Assembly (NCBI GenBank): GCA_019750135.1
Contig: JAIEOV010000048.1
Location: 62,001-126,000, forward strand
DNA: 64,000 nt
Direction of reading: 5' to 3'
From: Reyranella sp.
GTDB lineage: Bacteria; Pseudomonadota; Alphaproteobacteria; Reyranellales; Reyranellaceae
Each line of letters opens with the position of its first letter. Within the stretch, counting starts at the first letter, position 1. A program made the translations under genes and the position numbers. Shown in pieces: positions 27,806 through 36,862 of the stretch. The notes below the pieces were generated by a model. It saw only the letters and a list, made by a program, of their open reading frames with translations. It searched no databases and was not told where the DNA came from.

Positions 27806-28339
27806 ATGGCCAAATCCACCGCCAAACGAACCGTCGCCAGACCGGCGGTCGGCCTGATCATGGGCAGCCAGTCCGACTGGGCAACCATGCGCCATGCCGC
27901 CGAGACCCTCGAAGCGCTCGGCGTGCCGTTCGAGGCCCGCATCATCTCCGCCCATCGCACGCCCAAGCGCATGATGAACTATGCCGCCGCTGCCAAGGGC
28001 CGCGGCCTGAAGGTCATCATCGCCGGCGCCGGTGGCGCTGCCCATCTGCCGGGCATGACGGCCTCCATGACTCCTCTTCCGGTGCTGGGCGTGCCGGTCG
28101 AAAGCGCGGCCCTGAAAGGCCAGGACAGCCTTCTTTCCATTGTCCAGATGCCGGCCGGCATCCCTGTCGGCACGCTCGCCATTGGCCGCGCCGGCGCCGT
28201 GAATGCAGGACTTCTGGCGGCCAGCATCGTCGGTCTTGGCGATGCCAAGATCATGGCGGCCGTAGAAAGATGGCGGTCCCGCCAGACGAACGCCGTTGCG
28301 AAAGCGCCGTCGGACGACGCAACGACGCCGCATCGCTAG
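27806..28339 (+). CDS. purE: 5-(carboxyamino)imidazole ribonucleotide mutase
   Basis: Class I PurE, which moves the carboxylate of N5-CAIR to C4 to give CAIR in de novo purine synthesis. The 177-residue protein has the conserved VGLIMGSQSDWATM, ISAHRTPKRM with the catalytic His, and AGAGGAAHLPGMTA motifs. The C-terminus has a polar extension after the core fold. It is followed by purK 3 bp later, as expected for the PurE/PurK route. Confidence 0.95.
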   Translation: MAKSTAKRTVARPAVGLIMGSQSDWATMRHAAETLEALGVPFEARIISAHRTPKRMMNYAAAAKGRGLKVIIAGAGGAAHLPGMTASMTPLPVLGVPVESAALKGQDSLLSIVQMPAGIPVGTLAIGRAGAVNAGLLAASIVGLGDAKIMAAVERWRSRQTNAVAKAPSDDATTPHR

Positions 28340-28342
28340 GAA

Positions 28343-29413
28343 ATGAGCTCCTCCAAGCCCATGCCCCCAGGTTCGACCATCGGCATCCTGGGCGGCGGCC
28401 AGTTGGGCCGCATGACCGCGCTCGCCGCCGCGCGGCTGGGCTATCGCTGCGTCGTCTACGCCCCGGAGGAGCACTCGATCGGTGGCGACGTCGCCGCCGG
28501 GCATGTCCAGGGCGCCTATGACGACACGGCCGCGCTGGCGCGCTTCGCCGGCCAGGTCGACGTCATCACCTACGAATTCGAGAACGTCCCCGAGACGACG
28601 GTCGCCGAGTGCCTGCGCCACAAGCCGGTGCGGCCGGGAGTAAAGCCCATCCAAATCGCCCAGCACCGGCTGCGCGAGAAGGAGTTCTTCCGCACCCTCG
28701 GCATCGACACCGCCCAGTATCAAGCCATCCGCAGCGAGGGCGACATCGCCGCCGCCACCGCCCTGCCCGGAATCCTCAAGACCTGCACCGAGGGCTATGA
28801 CGGCAAGGGCCAAGTCCGCGTTGCCGACCGGTCTGACCTCGCTGCCGCTTGGCAGAAGCTCGGGCGGCGCGAGTGCATCCTGGAGGCGCTGGTCGACTTT
28901 GCCGGCGAGACCTCGGCCATCGTCGCGCGCGGCCTGGACGGCGAGACGCGCTGCTTCCCGATCGGCCTGAACGACCACCGCGACGGCATATTGCGCACCA
29001 CGACCGTGCCGTCGGGCCTGGCGCCGGCGACGCTGGCCACCATCGAGGGCTACGGCGCCGAGCTGGCGCGCGGCCTCGACCTCGTGGGCCTGGTGGCGCT
29101 GGAGATGTTCGTCACCAAGGACGGACGTGTGCTGGCCAACGAGTTCGCGCCGCGGCCACACAATTCAGGCCACTGGACGATCGACGCCTGCGCCACCAGC
29201 CAGTTCGAGCAGCTGGTGCGCGCGATCTGCGGCCTGCCGCTGGGCCCGGTCGACGTGCTGATGCCCTCGCGCATGGAGAACCTCATCGGCAACGAGGCCG
29301 ACGACTGGCTAAAATATCTCGCCGAGCCGACGGCTCGGCTGCACCTTTACGGCAAGGCCTCGGCGCGGCCCGGCCGCAAGATGGGGCACGTCACCTTCTT
29401 GAAGCGGTCCTGA
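28343..29413 (+). CDS. purK: 5-(carboxyamino)imidazole ribonucleotide synthase
   Basis: ATP-grasp enzyme that carboxylates AIR with bicarbonate to give N5-CAIR. The 356-residue protein starts with the nucleotide-like motif GILGGGQLGRMTALAA, has EFENVP in the first domain, LKTCTEGYDGKGQ (the ATP-binding loop) and the C-terminal NEFAPRPHNSGHWTIDAC metal/ATP site. Its last 23 bp overlap the convergent COQ9 gene. Confidence 0.95.
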   Translation: MSSSKPMPPGSTIGILGGGQLGRMTALAAARLGYRCVVYAPEEHSIGGDVAAGHVQGAYDDTAALARFAGQVDVITYEFENVPETTVAECLRHKPVRPGVKPIQIAQHRLREKEFFRTLGIDTAQYQAIRSEGDIAAATALPGILKTCTEGYDGKGQVRVADRSDLAAAWQKLGRRECILEALVDFAGETSAIVARGLDGETRCFPIGLNDHRDGILRTTTVPSGLAPATLATIEGYGAELARGLDLVGLVALEMFVTKDGRVLANEFAPRPHNSGHWTIDACATSQFEQLVRAICGLPLGPVDVLMPSRMENLIGNEADDWLKYLAEPTARLHLYGKASARPGRKMGHVTFLKRS

Positions 29414-30038
29414 CCGAGCCGCCGGTCCAGGATTTCACCTGGCTCTTCAGCTTCTCGATCTTCATGACGTCGTCGATGCGCCGGTCGAGGAAGCCCCAGG
29501 TCGCCTCGCTGCCCGGCGAGCGGTCGTTCAGCCAATAGAGCAAGGTCGAGGAGTAGACGCCGGCCAGGGTCGCCCGCTTGGTGTAGAAATTGAAATCGGT
29601 GCTGGTGTCGCCGGCGGCGTACCACATGGCATCGACCGTGCGGTACAGGAGCCGCATCGCCAGCGGCGCATGGAACGGCAGGGACAGCAGCGCCAGCGCC
29701 CGGCGGGCCGCCTCCTTGTTGCCGGAGTGGCGTTCGAGCCGGATGCGGACCGCGGCCTTGATGCGGTCGCGGATTTTCAGGTCGACGACGCCCTCCTTCT
29801 CCATGTCGTTGACCGTGCGCCGGTCGGCGCGCTCGCTGGCATAGGTCAGCGCCTGGACGGGCCCACCGGGGAACAGCCGGTCGGCCTCGCCCGCCGGCAG
29901 CTCGAGCTGGCGGGAGGCGGCCTGCAGGGCGGCCCGGCTCCAGCCCTCGAAGGCGGCCTCGGCAAGCAGGGCGTCGGCCAGCCGGTCGCGCAATTCGCCG
30001 TCAGGATCGGTCGGATTTGGGCTATTTTCAGGGCTCAT
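29391..30038 (-). CDS. COQ9 family protein (ubiquinone biosynthesis)
   Basis: A 215-residue helical TetR-like-fold protein. In eukaryotes and alphaproteobacteria COQ9 binds lipids and presents ubiquinone intermediates to the Coq7-type hydroxylase. The family pattern is visible in AAFEGWSRAALQAASRQL, RTVDAMWYAAGDTSTDFNFYTKR and YWLNDRSPGSEATWGFLDRR. I place the start at the ATG at 30038 because the sequence upstream is not family-like. It is divergent from rpsU and converges onto purK with a 23-bp overlap. Confidence 0.9.
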   Translation of the reverse strand: MSPENSPNPTDPDGELRDRLADALLAEAAFEGWSRAALQAASRQLELPAGEADRLFPGGPVQALTYASERADRRTVNDMEKEGVVDLKIRDRIKAAVRIRLERHSGNKEAARRALALLSLPFHAPLAMRLLYRTVDAMWYAAGDTSTDFNFYTKRATLAGVYSSTLLYWLNDRSPGSEATWGFLDRRIDDVMKIEKLKSQVKSWTGGSVRTASRR

Positions 30039-30163
30039 GGCCCAAATATAGGGGGTTCCCCGGGCTTCCCAAGGGTCTTTCGCTGTGATACCACCGCCGC
30101 CTCGAAATTGCCCCCGGAGCCGTTTCCGGGGCGCCCCACCGTGCATGGAAGGAAGCGATCGAA

Positions 30164-30367
30164 GTGCAGGTTCTCGTTCGTGAAAACAACGTCGATCAGG
30201 CGCTGCGCGTTCTGAAGAAGAAGATGCAGCGCGAGGGGATCTTCAGGGAGATGAAGCTCCGCCGCAACTACGAGAAGCCCTCAGAGCGCCGCGCCCGCGA
30301 GCGCGCCGAGGCCATTCGCCGGACCCGCAAGCTGATGCGCAAGCGCATGGAGCGCGAGGGTTACTAG
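30164..30367 (+). CDS. rpsU: 30S ribosomal protein S21
   Basis: A 67-residue basic protein beginning MQVLVRENNVDQALRVLKKK, the standard bS21 start, followed by RNYEKPSERRARERAEAIRR. The start codon is GTG at 30164 with GGAAG upstream. S21 sits on the small-subunit platform close to the anti-Shine-Dalgarno site. A strong terminator follows 26 bp after the stop codon, so it is probably a single-gene transcript. Confidence 0.96.
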   Translation: MQVLVRENNVDQALRVLKKKMQREGIFREMKLRRNYEKPSERRARERAEAIRRTRKLMRKRMEREGY

Positions 30368-30393
30368 CCCTCGCCTCTGGACGAACGCACAGA

Positions 30394-30421
30394 CCCCCGG
30401 CTTGTCCGGGGGTTTTTGTTT
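30394..30421 (+). terminator. rho-independent terminator of rpsU
   Basis: CCCCCGG-CTTGT-CCGGGGG followed by TTTTTGTTT: a perfect 7-bp GC stem with a T-rich tail. It lies directly after rpsU and 15 bp before the stop codon of the opposite-strand GSCFA gene, which it might also serve. Confidence 0.93.
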
Positions 30422-30435
30422 GTGGAAACAGTCGT

Positions 30436-31749
30436 TCAGCCCGGCTCATCGCCAAGGCCATCGATCAGCCGCACCGTCAAGGCACGCCCATTCGTGTTGG
30501 GGTCGCTTCCGTCAGAAGTCGAGAAATACAGCTTCGCCCCGAAGAAGGTGTAGGCGCCGCCGCCGAGCTGGGCGATCGATTGGAAGTCCTGGTGCGCCGG
30601 CCCCAGTTGCAACTCGTCCTCGAACAGTCGCAAGGGCGAACGACGCAGTGACCCGCTCTGAGCAGTCAAATGACGCAGCGCCGGCGGCAAGGTGACTCCC
30701 CACGCGAACGGCGGATGCGGCTCGAAACTTGCCTCCAACGTATGGATCGTCCGGTATTCGCGATCCGCCAGAGGGTTCGACGCCTGGACATAGTCTCGAG
30801 CAAAGAAATCCACGACTTTGGCAATGAAATCGGGATGGACGTGCATTAGATCCGGCATCCACACGTTCGGGGCCCTCGACATCGTCACGATCTCGTAGCT
30901 CGGGAAGTAGTCGACCTGGTCAAAGTTCTCGTAGACGACCTGCGCTGCGGTCCGCAGCGTCGATTTGCTGTAGCAGTTCGCCATCACCACATCGGTACCC
31001 GAAAAAGTCGACCGAAACGGCACTGGAGAGACCGTCAGGAGTATCTTCACATCAGCGCGACCATGCTCGATCAGGAGCTGCACCATGCGTTCCGTCGCCG
31101 CCAGAACCTCCGGATAGCTGAGAACTTTCAAGGCGAAGCGGTCTCTTGCCCGCCGCAGGGCTAGGGCATGCGGCGCTTCCTGGATCGCACGCCCCGTCAC
31201 TCGGTCCATCCAGCACTCTACCAAGCCAAGCGTGATCACGACGCAATCGGCATCGAAGGCGTTGGCAAACACCTCGAGTATGTGCCGGCGCCGCTCATGC
31301 GCACGTTGGCGGCTGACCGGCATGAACTGCCGCAACTCCAGATCGATCACACGCCCATCGGGCGTAGGAAATAACAAGTCGTCGATGATCTGCTCGATAC
31401 GCTCCGGATGCCGCAACATTTCCAGGCTGCGCTCGATTTCCTGCACGGCGCTCGGCGGCGTGAACTTGTCGACGATGCTTGGGGCGGGCCTCCATTCTTC
31501 GGGAGGCACACTCAGGGAGAGGGCGGGAACATCGAAGCCCATCCGGCCCAGGTGTTCCTCGATATTCCGCGCGAAGCAGCTGCCTATCGTAAAGATCTTT
31601 GCCGCCGGCTTGAGTTTGAAGCGCGGACGGAGGATCGGATCATAGATCGGCTCCAGACGGTTTTGAGGCCCGCCCGGCCAATGTGAACTGCCCCGGTCCT
31701 GCATCGCGTTGGCGAATGCTACTCCGACAGGAATTTGACCTTGGCTCAT
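30436..31749 (-). CDS. GSCFA domain protein
   Basis: A 437-residue protein with the domain-naming motif IFTIGSCFARNIEEHL near residue 53. GSCFA proteins are related to SGNH hydrolases; the Gly-Ser-Cys motif holds the presumed nucleophilic Ser, and the VITLGLVECW region (about residue 170) would carry the oxyanion-hole side. No signal peptide is seen. Codon use is less GC-biased than in neighbours. Other GSCFA genes often lie in surface polysaccharide loci, but none is here, so its substrate remains unknown. Confidence 0.82.
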   Translation of the reverse strand: MSQGQIPVGVAFANAMQDRGSSHWPGGPQNRLEPIYDPILRPRFKLKPAAKIFTIGSCFARNIEEHLGRMGFDVPALSLSVPPEEWRPAPSIVDKFTPPSAVQEIERSLEMLRHPERIEQIIDDLLFPTPDGRVIDLELRQFMPVSRQRAHERRRHILEVFANAFDADCVVITLGLVECWMDRVTGRAIQEAPHALALRRARDRFALKVLSYPEVLAATERMVQLLIEHGRADVKILLTVSPVPFRSTFSGTDVVMANCYSKSTLRTAAQVVYENFDQVDYFPSYEIVTMSRAPNVWMPDLMHVHPDFIAKVVDFFARDYVQASNPLADREYRTIHTLEASFEPHPPFAWGVTLPPALRHLTAQSGSLRRSPLRLFEDELQLGPAHQDFQSIAQLGGGAYTFFGAKLYFSTSDGSDPNTNGRALTVRLIDGLGDEPG

Positions 31750-31775
31750 CGACGATCCTGCATTTCACTCGCGGC

Positions 31776-32183
31776 TCAGCGCTGCGGCATCCTCTCGAAG
31801 GCCGGCAACCCGTCAGGGATCTGGTGGAACGGCTGCTTGTCGACGGTGAAGATCGCCATCTGCGGGGCGCCGTAGAGCTTGGGATCGTCGAGCGTACCGA
31901 CCTTCACGACGACCACCGGACGGCCCGGCGGCCGGGTCGCCAAGTGGGTGCCGCAGTCGGGGCAGAATTCGCGTGTGACCGGCGTCTCGAGATCGCTGCG
32001 CGTAAACTGCTTGGGGGCGCCCTTGGTGTAGGCGAAACCGGCGCTCGGCATGACGAGGAACATGTTGGGCGCGCCGCCGGTGATGAACTGGCATTCGCGG
32101 CAGTGGCATTGGCCCTTCCGCATCGGCTCGCCCTCGGCCACGTAGCGGACTTTGCCGCAATAACATCCGCCTTCGAGCTTCAT
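31776..32183 (-). CDS. GFA family zinc-binding protein
   Basis: A 135-residue protein of the glutathione-dependent formaldehyde-activating enzyme family. Metal ligands are seen as CYCGKV, CHCRECQ and FCPDCGTH, giving the usual two zinc sites. The start at 32183 gives the typical MKLEGGCYCG opening. Most GFA members are not true formaldehyde enzymes, so catalytic function is open. It is divergent from an amidohydrolase, with only 40 bp between start codons. Confidence 0.87.
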   Translation of the reverse strand: MKLEGGCYCGKVRYVAEGEPMRKGQCHCRECQFITGGAPNMFLVMPSAGFAYTKGAPKQFTRSDLETPVTREFCPDCGTHLATRPPGRPVVVVKVGTLDDPKLYGAPQMAIFTVDKQPFHQIPDGLPAFERMPQR

Positions 32184-32223
32184 GGCGTTCTCCTTTGGCA
32201 CTTTGTTTGCCAGACTATCGCCC

Positions 32224-33738
32224 ATGGCCCGCAAACCCAAGCACCCCTACACCATCGTCCGCGGCGGCAAGCTCCTGGACATCGTCAAGCGCAAAGCCGC
32301 CCCCGCCGACATCCTGATCAAGGGCGACACCATCGCCGAGATCGGCCGGCCCGGCCTCGCGGCGCCTGCCGGCGCTGTAGTCGTCGATGCCAAGAACCGG
32401 CTGCTGCATCCCGGCCTGATCAACGCCCATACCCACAGCCCCGGCAATCTCGGCAAGGGCATGGGCGATCTGTGGTCGCTGGAGCTGCTGCTGACGGCCG
32501 GCCAATGGACCAACGGCGGCCGCACGCTCGAGGACAAGCACCTGTCGGCCATGATCGGCGCGGCCGAGATGGTGATGAAGGGGTGCACCGCGGCCTACGA
32601 CCTCGCCGCCGAATTCCCGCTGCCGTCGGTCGACGGTCTCTCGGCCATGGCCAAGGCCTACGAAGAAGTCGGCATGCGCGCGGTCCTGGCCCCCATGGTC
32701 GCCGACACCAGCTTCTTCGAGGCGATCCCGGGCCTGATGGAACGGCTGTCGCCGGCGCTGCAGAAGGAGGTCGAGAGCTTCCGCTACGCGCCGTGGAAGG
32801 CCATCACCAAGCAGATGAACAAGGCCCTGCAGAAGTGGCCGTTCGAGACGGTCGAGCTGGCCGTGGCGCCGACCATCCCGCACCACTGCAGCGACGACTT
32901 TCTCATTGCCTGCCGCAACCTCGCGCGCGAGTACGATGTCGGCATCCACAGCCACGTCGCCGAATCCAAGGTCCAGGTCGTGGCCGGCTACAAGCGCTAC
33001 GGCACGTCGCTCGCCGCCCACATGGACGAGCTCGGCCTGGTCAACGACAAGTTCACCGTCGCCCATGGCGTGTGGCTCGACAGCGAGGACATGAAGCGGC
33101 TGGGCGACCGCGGTGCCTCGGTGGCGCACAATCCCGGATCGAACATGCGACTGGGCAACGGGCTTGCCGACATGCGCGCCATGCTGCGCGCCGACATCAA
33201 TGTCGGTATCGGCACCGACGGCGCCAGCTGCTCGGACAATCAGAACATGTACGAGGCCATGCGCCTCGCCTCGTTCGCGTCCAAGGTCCAGGGACCGGAC
33301 GTCGAGCGCTGGGTCACCACCGCGGAGGCGCTGAAGGCCGCCACCGAAGGCAGCGCCCGCGCGCTGGGGCTGCACAAGCAGATCGGCCGCATCGCACCGG
33401 GCTACAAGGCCGACATCGTCTTCCTCGACCTGCACCACATCAACTGGATCCCAACCAACGACCCGGTGAACGCCCTGGTCCATACCGAAGACGGCACGGC
33501 CGTGCACTCGGTCATGATCGGCGGACGCATGGTGGTTGAGGACCGCAAGCTGCTCACCGTCGACCTCGCCAAGCTCGCGGCCAAAGCCGAGGCGTCACGG
33601 GTGCGACGCGAAAAGATCACAGCGCCGGCGAAGAAGCTCTACGATCGTCTCGAAAAGGTCGTCGGCACGTTCTGCCCCGGCCTTGCCAAAGCGCCGCTGC
33701 ACATCCATCGCTTCGGCGCGAGCCATCACCATCACTGA
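32224..33738 (+). CDS. amidohydrolase family protein (cytosine deaminase/chlorohydrolase-like)
   Basis: Metal-dependent hydrolase of 504 residues, related to S-adenosylhomocysteine/5'-methylthioadenosine deaminases and triazine hydrolases. The beta-strand 1 metal pair is in NAHTHSPGN; later ligands appear in HSHVAES, AHGVWLD and GTDGASCSDNQNMYE. The start is the ATG at 32224. The C-terminus extends past the fold and ends in four histidines, which may bind metal but has no known role. It converges with the HAD gene, overlapping by 7 bp. Substrate unknown. Confidence 0.82.
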   Translation: MARKPKHPYTIVRGGKLLDIVKRKAAPADILIKGDTIAEIGRPGLAAPAGAVVVDAKNRLLHPGLINAHTHSPGNLGKGMGDLWSLELLLTAGQWTNGGRTLEDKHLSAMIGAAEMVMKGCTAAYDLAAEFPLPSVDGLSAMAKAYEEVGMRAVLAPMVADTSFFEAIPGLMERLSPALQKEVESFRYAPWKAITKQMNKALQKWPFETVELAVAPTIPHHCSDDFLIACRNLAREYDVGIHSHVAESKVQVVAGYKRYGTSLAAHMDELGLVNDKFTVAHGVWLDSEDMKRLGDRGASVAHNPGSNMRLGNGLADMRAMLRADINVGIGTDGASCSDNQNMYEAMRLASFASKVQGPDVERWVTTAEALKAATEGSARALGLHKQIGRIAPGYKADIVFLDLHHINWIPTNDPVNALVHTEDGTAVHSVMIGGRMVVEDRKLLTVDLAKLAAKAEASRVRREKITAPAKKLYDRLEKVVGTFCPGLAKAPLHIHRFGASHHHH

Positions 33739-34421
33739 GCGAGAAGCGCGTCGATCGCTGCTTCCAGCTCGAGCACGTCGGTGACCACGGCGTCCGGCTC
33801 CTCCGCCGGCGACCGCGGCCGCTGGCGGCGATGCCGGCCGCCGCGCAGCAGGATCGCCGCCATGCCCAGCGCCTTGGCGGGCGCGATGTCGTTGTCGATG
33901 CGGTCGCCCACCATGATGCAGTCGGTCGGCGCCACATCCAGCGCCTCGGCCGCCGCCTGGAAGGCGCGCGGGTCGGGCTTGCGGAAGCCGGTGACGCCGC
34001 TCAGTCCCTGATAGGCGAAGAGATCGCCGATGCCGGCACGCGTCAGGCGCTCGCGTGCAGCCTGCGGCTGGTTGGCGACGATGCCGAGCTTTAAGCCGCG
34101 ATCGCTGAGCCGGCGCAGCAGGCCGTCGATCTCGGGCCGAAGCTGGAAGACATCGAGATTACCGACCATGGCGCGCACGCGCTGGCGGACCCGCTCGACC
34201 GTTCGCGGATCGCCGCCGCACAGCGTCTCGATCATGTGCCCATAGGCATCGTGCGCGAAGGCGGCGACCGCCGCGTCCGACGCCTCGTCAATCATCGCCT
34301 GGTCGACGCGGATGCCCTCCAGGCCGCAGGCCGAGGCAATGGCGCCGTCGACGGCGATCTCCCAGGCGAACTCCATGTCGAGGGGGCCGCCGACGTCGAA
34401 CAGGATGGCGCGATAGCCCAT
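33732..34421 (-). CDS. HAD family hydrolase
   Basis: A 229-residue haloacid-dehalogenase-superfamily phosphatase. Motif I is LFDVGGPLD, where the usual second Asp is replaced by Gly and the acid may be supplied by the later Asp; motif II is VANQP, motif III the Lys in GFRKPDPRAF, and motif IV VGDRIDNDIAPAKALGM. A helical cap lies between motifs I and II. Because the general-acid Asp is displaced, activity should be treated with caution. The start abuts the stop codon of the upstream GST gene. Confidence 0.83.
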   Translation of the reverse strand: MGYRAILFDVGGPLDMEFAWEIAVDGAIASACGLEGIRVDQAMIDEASDAAVAAFAHDAYGHMIETLCGGDPRTVERVRQRVRAMVGNLDVFQLRPEIDGLLRRLSDRGLKLGIVANQPQAARERLTRAGIGDLFAYQGLSGVTGFRKPDPRAFQAAAEALDVAPTDCIMVGDRIDNDIAPAKALGMAAILLRGGRHRRQRPRSPAEEPDAVVTDVLELEAAIDALLAQ

Positions 34422-35423
34422 TCAGGCAAGGTAGCGGAGGCAGCCTGTCTGTTCGAGCACCGGGTCGAGCCGGCGCCGCACGTCGGCCGGCAGCGCTAGA
34501 AGCTTCTTGCGCAGGGCGTCGTGGCATTTGCCCTGATAGCGGAACGGCGCCTGGGCATAGGGATGGCCCATGATGTCGAGCGCCACCTCGTCCCTTCCTT
34601 CCTGCAGCGCCCGCGTGTTGGCGGCGAGGAACGGCAGGTAGGTCTCGCCGCAATGGCTCAGCAACGCCGTCACCGTGGCGGGCAGCGGCGCCGTAGGAGC
34701 GAGCCATTCGCCGTCGACACCCGAAGCGTCGTCGAGCCGCAGCAGCCAGCAATAGACGTCGGCCGCGCGCTCGCGCATCTCGGCCATCGGCGTCGGATCG
34801 ACTGACAGGATCTGCAGCTGGCCGAACAGGCCGAAGTCGGCCAGCGACGGGCGCGAGCCGAACAGGTACGGGATGGTCCGGACGTGACGATCGAGCGTGT
34901 CGAGCACGAAGCGGTAACTGTCCTCGATCACCGGCCGGTTCTGTTCGGTGCAGCCGACCAGCGCCATGCGCCCCACTTGGCGGTCGTTGAAGGCCTGCAT
35001 GCCGGCGCGCCGCTCGGCCTCGGCCATCACCGGATTGCGTGAGGTGATGATCCAGGTCTGCGCGAAAGCGCGGTCCGCCGCATAGAACCAGCGGTAATGG
35101 AACATCATCTTGGTGACCCATTCGTCACCGAAGTCTTCCAGGAGATCGCTGAGATAGGCGTGAACCGGATCGTCGGGAACGATCGAGCGTTCGCGATGCT
35201 CGCGCTCCAGCGCGTAGGCAAGCGGCGTCGAATCGTTCATCAGCCGGCCGTCAGGAAAGCGCAGGATCGGGATCACCGGCGGCAGGTTCGCCGCCACCGC
35301 GACGTCGCGCGGATTGCCGATGGCATCCCAGACGAATGGTATGCGGCGATAGCGCAGGATCGCCCGCATCTTCACCGAATAGGGCGAGGGATTGAACCCG
35401 TGGAGTATGTATTCTGCAGCCAC
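34422..35423 (-). CDS. glutathione S-transferase family protein
   Basis: A 333-residue protein with an N-terminal thioredoxin-like domain (ILHGFNPSPYSVKMRAILRYR) where the usual catalytic region is Pro-Ser-Pro-Tyr-Ser, and a long helical C-terminal domain containing PYLFGSRPSLADFGLFGQL, the N-capping motif of GSTs. It is longer than the 200-230 residues typical of GSTs because of extra helices at the C-terminal half. It ends directly at the HAD start and begins 15 bp after the end of pntB. Confidence 0.8.
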   Translation of the reverse strand: MAAEYILHGFNPSPYSVKMRAILRYRRIPFVWDAIGNPRDVAVAANLPPVIPILRFPDGRLMNDSTPLAYALEREHRERSIVPDDPVHAYLSDLLEDFGDEWVTKMMFHYRWFYAADRAFAQTWIITSRNPVMAEAERRAGMQAFNDRQVGRMALVGCTEQNRPVIEDSYRFVLDTLDRHVRTIPYLFGSRPSLADFGLFGQLQILSVDPTPMAEMRERAADVYCWLLRLDDASGVDGEWLAPTAPLPATVTALLSHCGETYLPFLAANTRALQEGRDEVALDIMGHPYAQAPFRYQGKCHDALRKKLLALPADVRRRLDPVLEQTGCLRYLA

Positions 35424-35438
35424 GGTGCCCCCCCGCGC

Positions 35439-36848
35439 CTAGTGCGAGGAGCCCTCCAGCGCCTTGACGATGTTCTCGCACATCGCCTTGGCGTCGGCGA
35501 ACAGCATCATGGTGTTGTCGCGGAAGAACAGCTCGTTGTCGACGCCGGCATAGCCCGAGGACATGCCGCGCTTCACGAACAGCACGGTCTGCGCCCGTTC
35601 GACGTCGAGGATGGGCATGCCGTAGATCGGGCTCTGCGGATCGGTCTTGGCCGCCGGATTGGTGACGTCGTTGGCGCCGATCACGAAGGCCACGTCGGTC
35701 GAGGCGAAGTCGCGGTTGATGTCGTCGAGCTCGAAGACCTCGTCGTAGGGCACGTTGGCCTCGGCCAGCAGCACGTTCATGTGGCCCGGCATGCGGCCCG
35801 CCACCGGATGGATGGCGTAGCGCACCTGCACGCCCTCCTTCTTCAGGAGGTCGGCCATCTCGCGTAGCGCGTGCTGGGCCTGCGCCACCGCCATGCCGTA
35901 GCCCGGCACGATGATCACCGACTGGGCGTTCTTCATCAGGAAGGCCGCGTCCTCGGCCGAGCCCGCCTTCACCGGCTTGTCGGTCTTGGCATGCGCCGCG
36001 CCGGCGCTCGACGTATCGGTGCCGAAGCCGCCCAGGATCACGTTGAAGATCGAGCGGTTCATGCCCTTGCACATGATGTAGCTCAGGATCGCGCCCGAGG
36101 AGCCGACCAGCGCGCCGGTGACGATCAGCGCGGTGTTGCCCAGGGTGAATCCGATGCCGGCCGCCGCCCATCCCGAATAGGAGTTGAGCATCGACACCAC
36201 GACCGGCATGTCGGCGCCGCCGATCGGCAGGATCAGCAGGAAGCCGATCAGCAGCGACAGCACGATCAGCAGGACGAAGGTGAGCGGATGGCCGCGCATG
36301 GCGAACCACACCAGCAGCACCACCAGGATGATGCCGAGCAACGCATTGAGCGGATGCTGGCCGCGGAACACCAGCGGCGAGCCCGAGACCAGGCCCTGCA
36401 GCTTGGCGAAAGCGACCACGGAACCCGTGAAGGTGATGGCGCCGATCACCGTGCCCAGTCCCATCTCGATCAGGCTGTGCATCTTGATCTTGCCCGGCGT
36501 GCCGATGCCGAAAGCGTCGGGCGAGATGAAGGCCGCCGCCGCGACGAACACCGCGGCGAGGCCGACCAGCGAGTGGAAGGCCGCCACCAGCTGCGGCAGG
36601 GCCGTCATCTGGATGCGCATGGCGACGACCGCGCCGATGGCGCCGCCGATGACCAGGCCGCCGACGATCAGCCAGGGCGAGACGACGCCCGGCGAGGCGA
36701 CGGTGACGCCGATCGCGATCACCATGCCGACGATGCCGTAGAGGTTGCCGCCGCGCGAGGTCTCGGGCGAGCTCAGGCCCCGCAGGGCCATGATGAAGCA
36801 GATGGCCGCGATCAAGTAGCCGTAGGCGGCGATTTCGTGGGTGATCAC
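35439..36848 (-). CDS. pntB: NAD(P) transhydrogenase subunit beta
   Basis: Membrane and NADP(H)-binding subunit of the proton-translocating transhydrogenase that makes NADPH at the expense of the proton gradient. I choose the GTG at 36848 because GGAGA lies 7 bp upstream and the protein then starts THEIAAYGYLIAAICFIMAL as usual, with 469 residues. About nine spans precede the domain III Rossmann fold VIIVPGYGMAVAQAQHALRE, with NADP contacts in VIGANDVTNPAAKTDP. The open frame above this start is only pntA2 sequence in another frame. Confidence 0.93.
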   Translation of the reverse strand: MITHEIAAYGYLIAAICFIMALRGLSSPETSRGGNLYGIVGMVIAIGVTVASPGVVSPWLIVGGLVIGGAIGAVVAMRIQMTALPQLVAAFHSLVGLAAVFVAAAAFISPDAFGIGTPGKIKMHSLIEMGLGTVIGAITFTGSVVAFAKLQGLVSGSPLVFRGQHPLNALLGIILVVLLVWFAMRGHPLTFVLLIVLSLLIGFLLILPIGGADMPVVVSMLNSYSGWAAAGIGFTLGNTALIVTGALVGSSGAILSYIMCKGMNRSIFNVILGGFGTDTSSAGAAHAKTDKPVKAGSAEDAAFLMKNAQSVIIVPGYGMAVAQAQHALREMADLLKKEGVQVRYAIHPVAGRMPGHMNVLLAEANVPYDEVFELDDINRDFASTDVAFVIGANDVTNPAAKTDPQSPIYGMPILDVERAQTVLFVKRGMSSGYAGVDNELFFRDNTMMLFADAKAMCENIVKALEGSSH

Positions 36849-36862
36849 CTTGTACTCTCCGC

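Noticed and set aside
33718..33738. His4 end of the amidohydrolase as a cloning tag
   Set aside because: Only four His with mixed CAT/CAC codons follow natural sequence, and the gene is in a normal genomic context.
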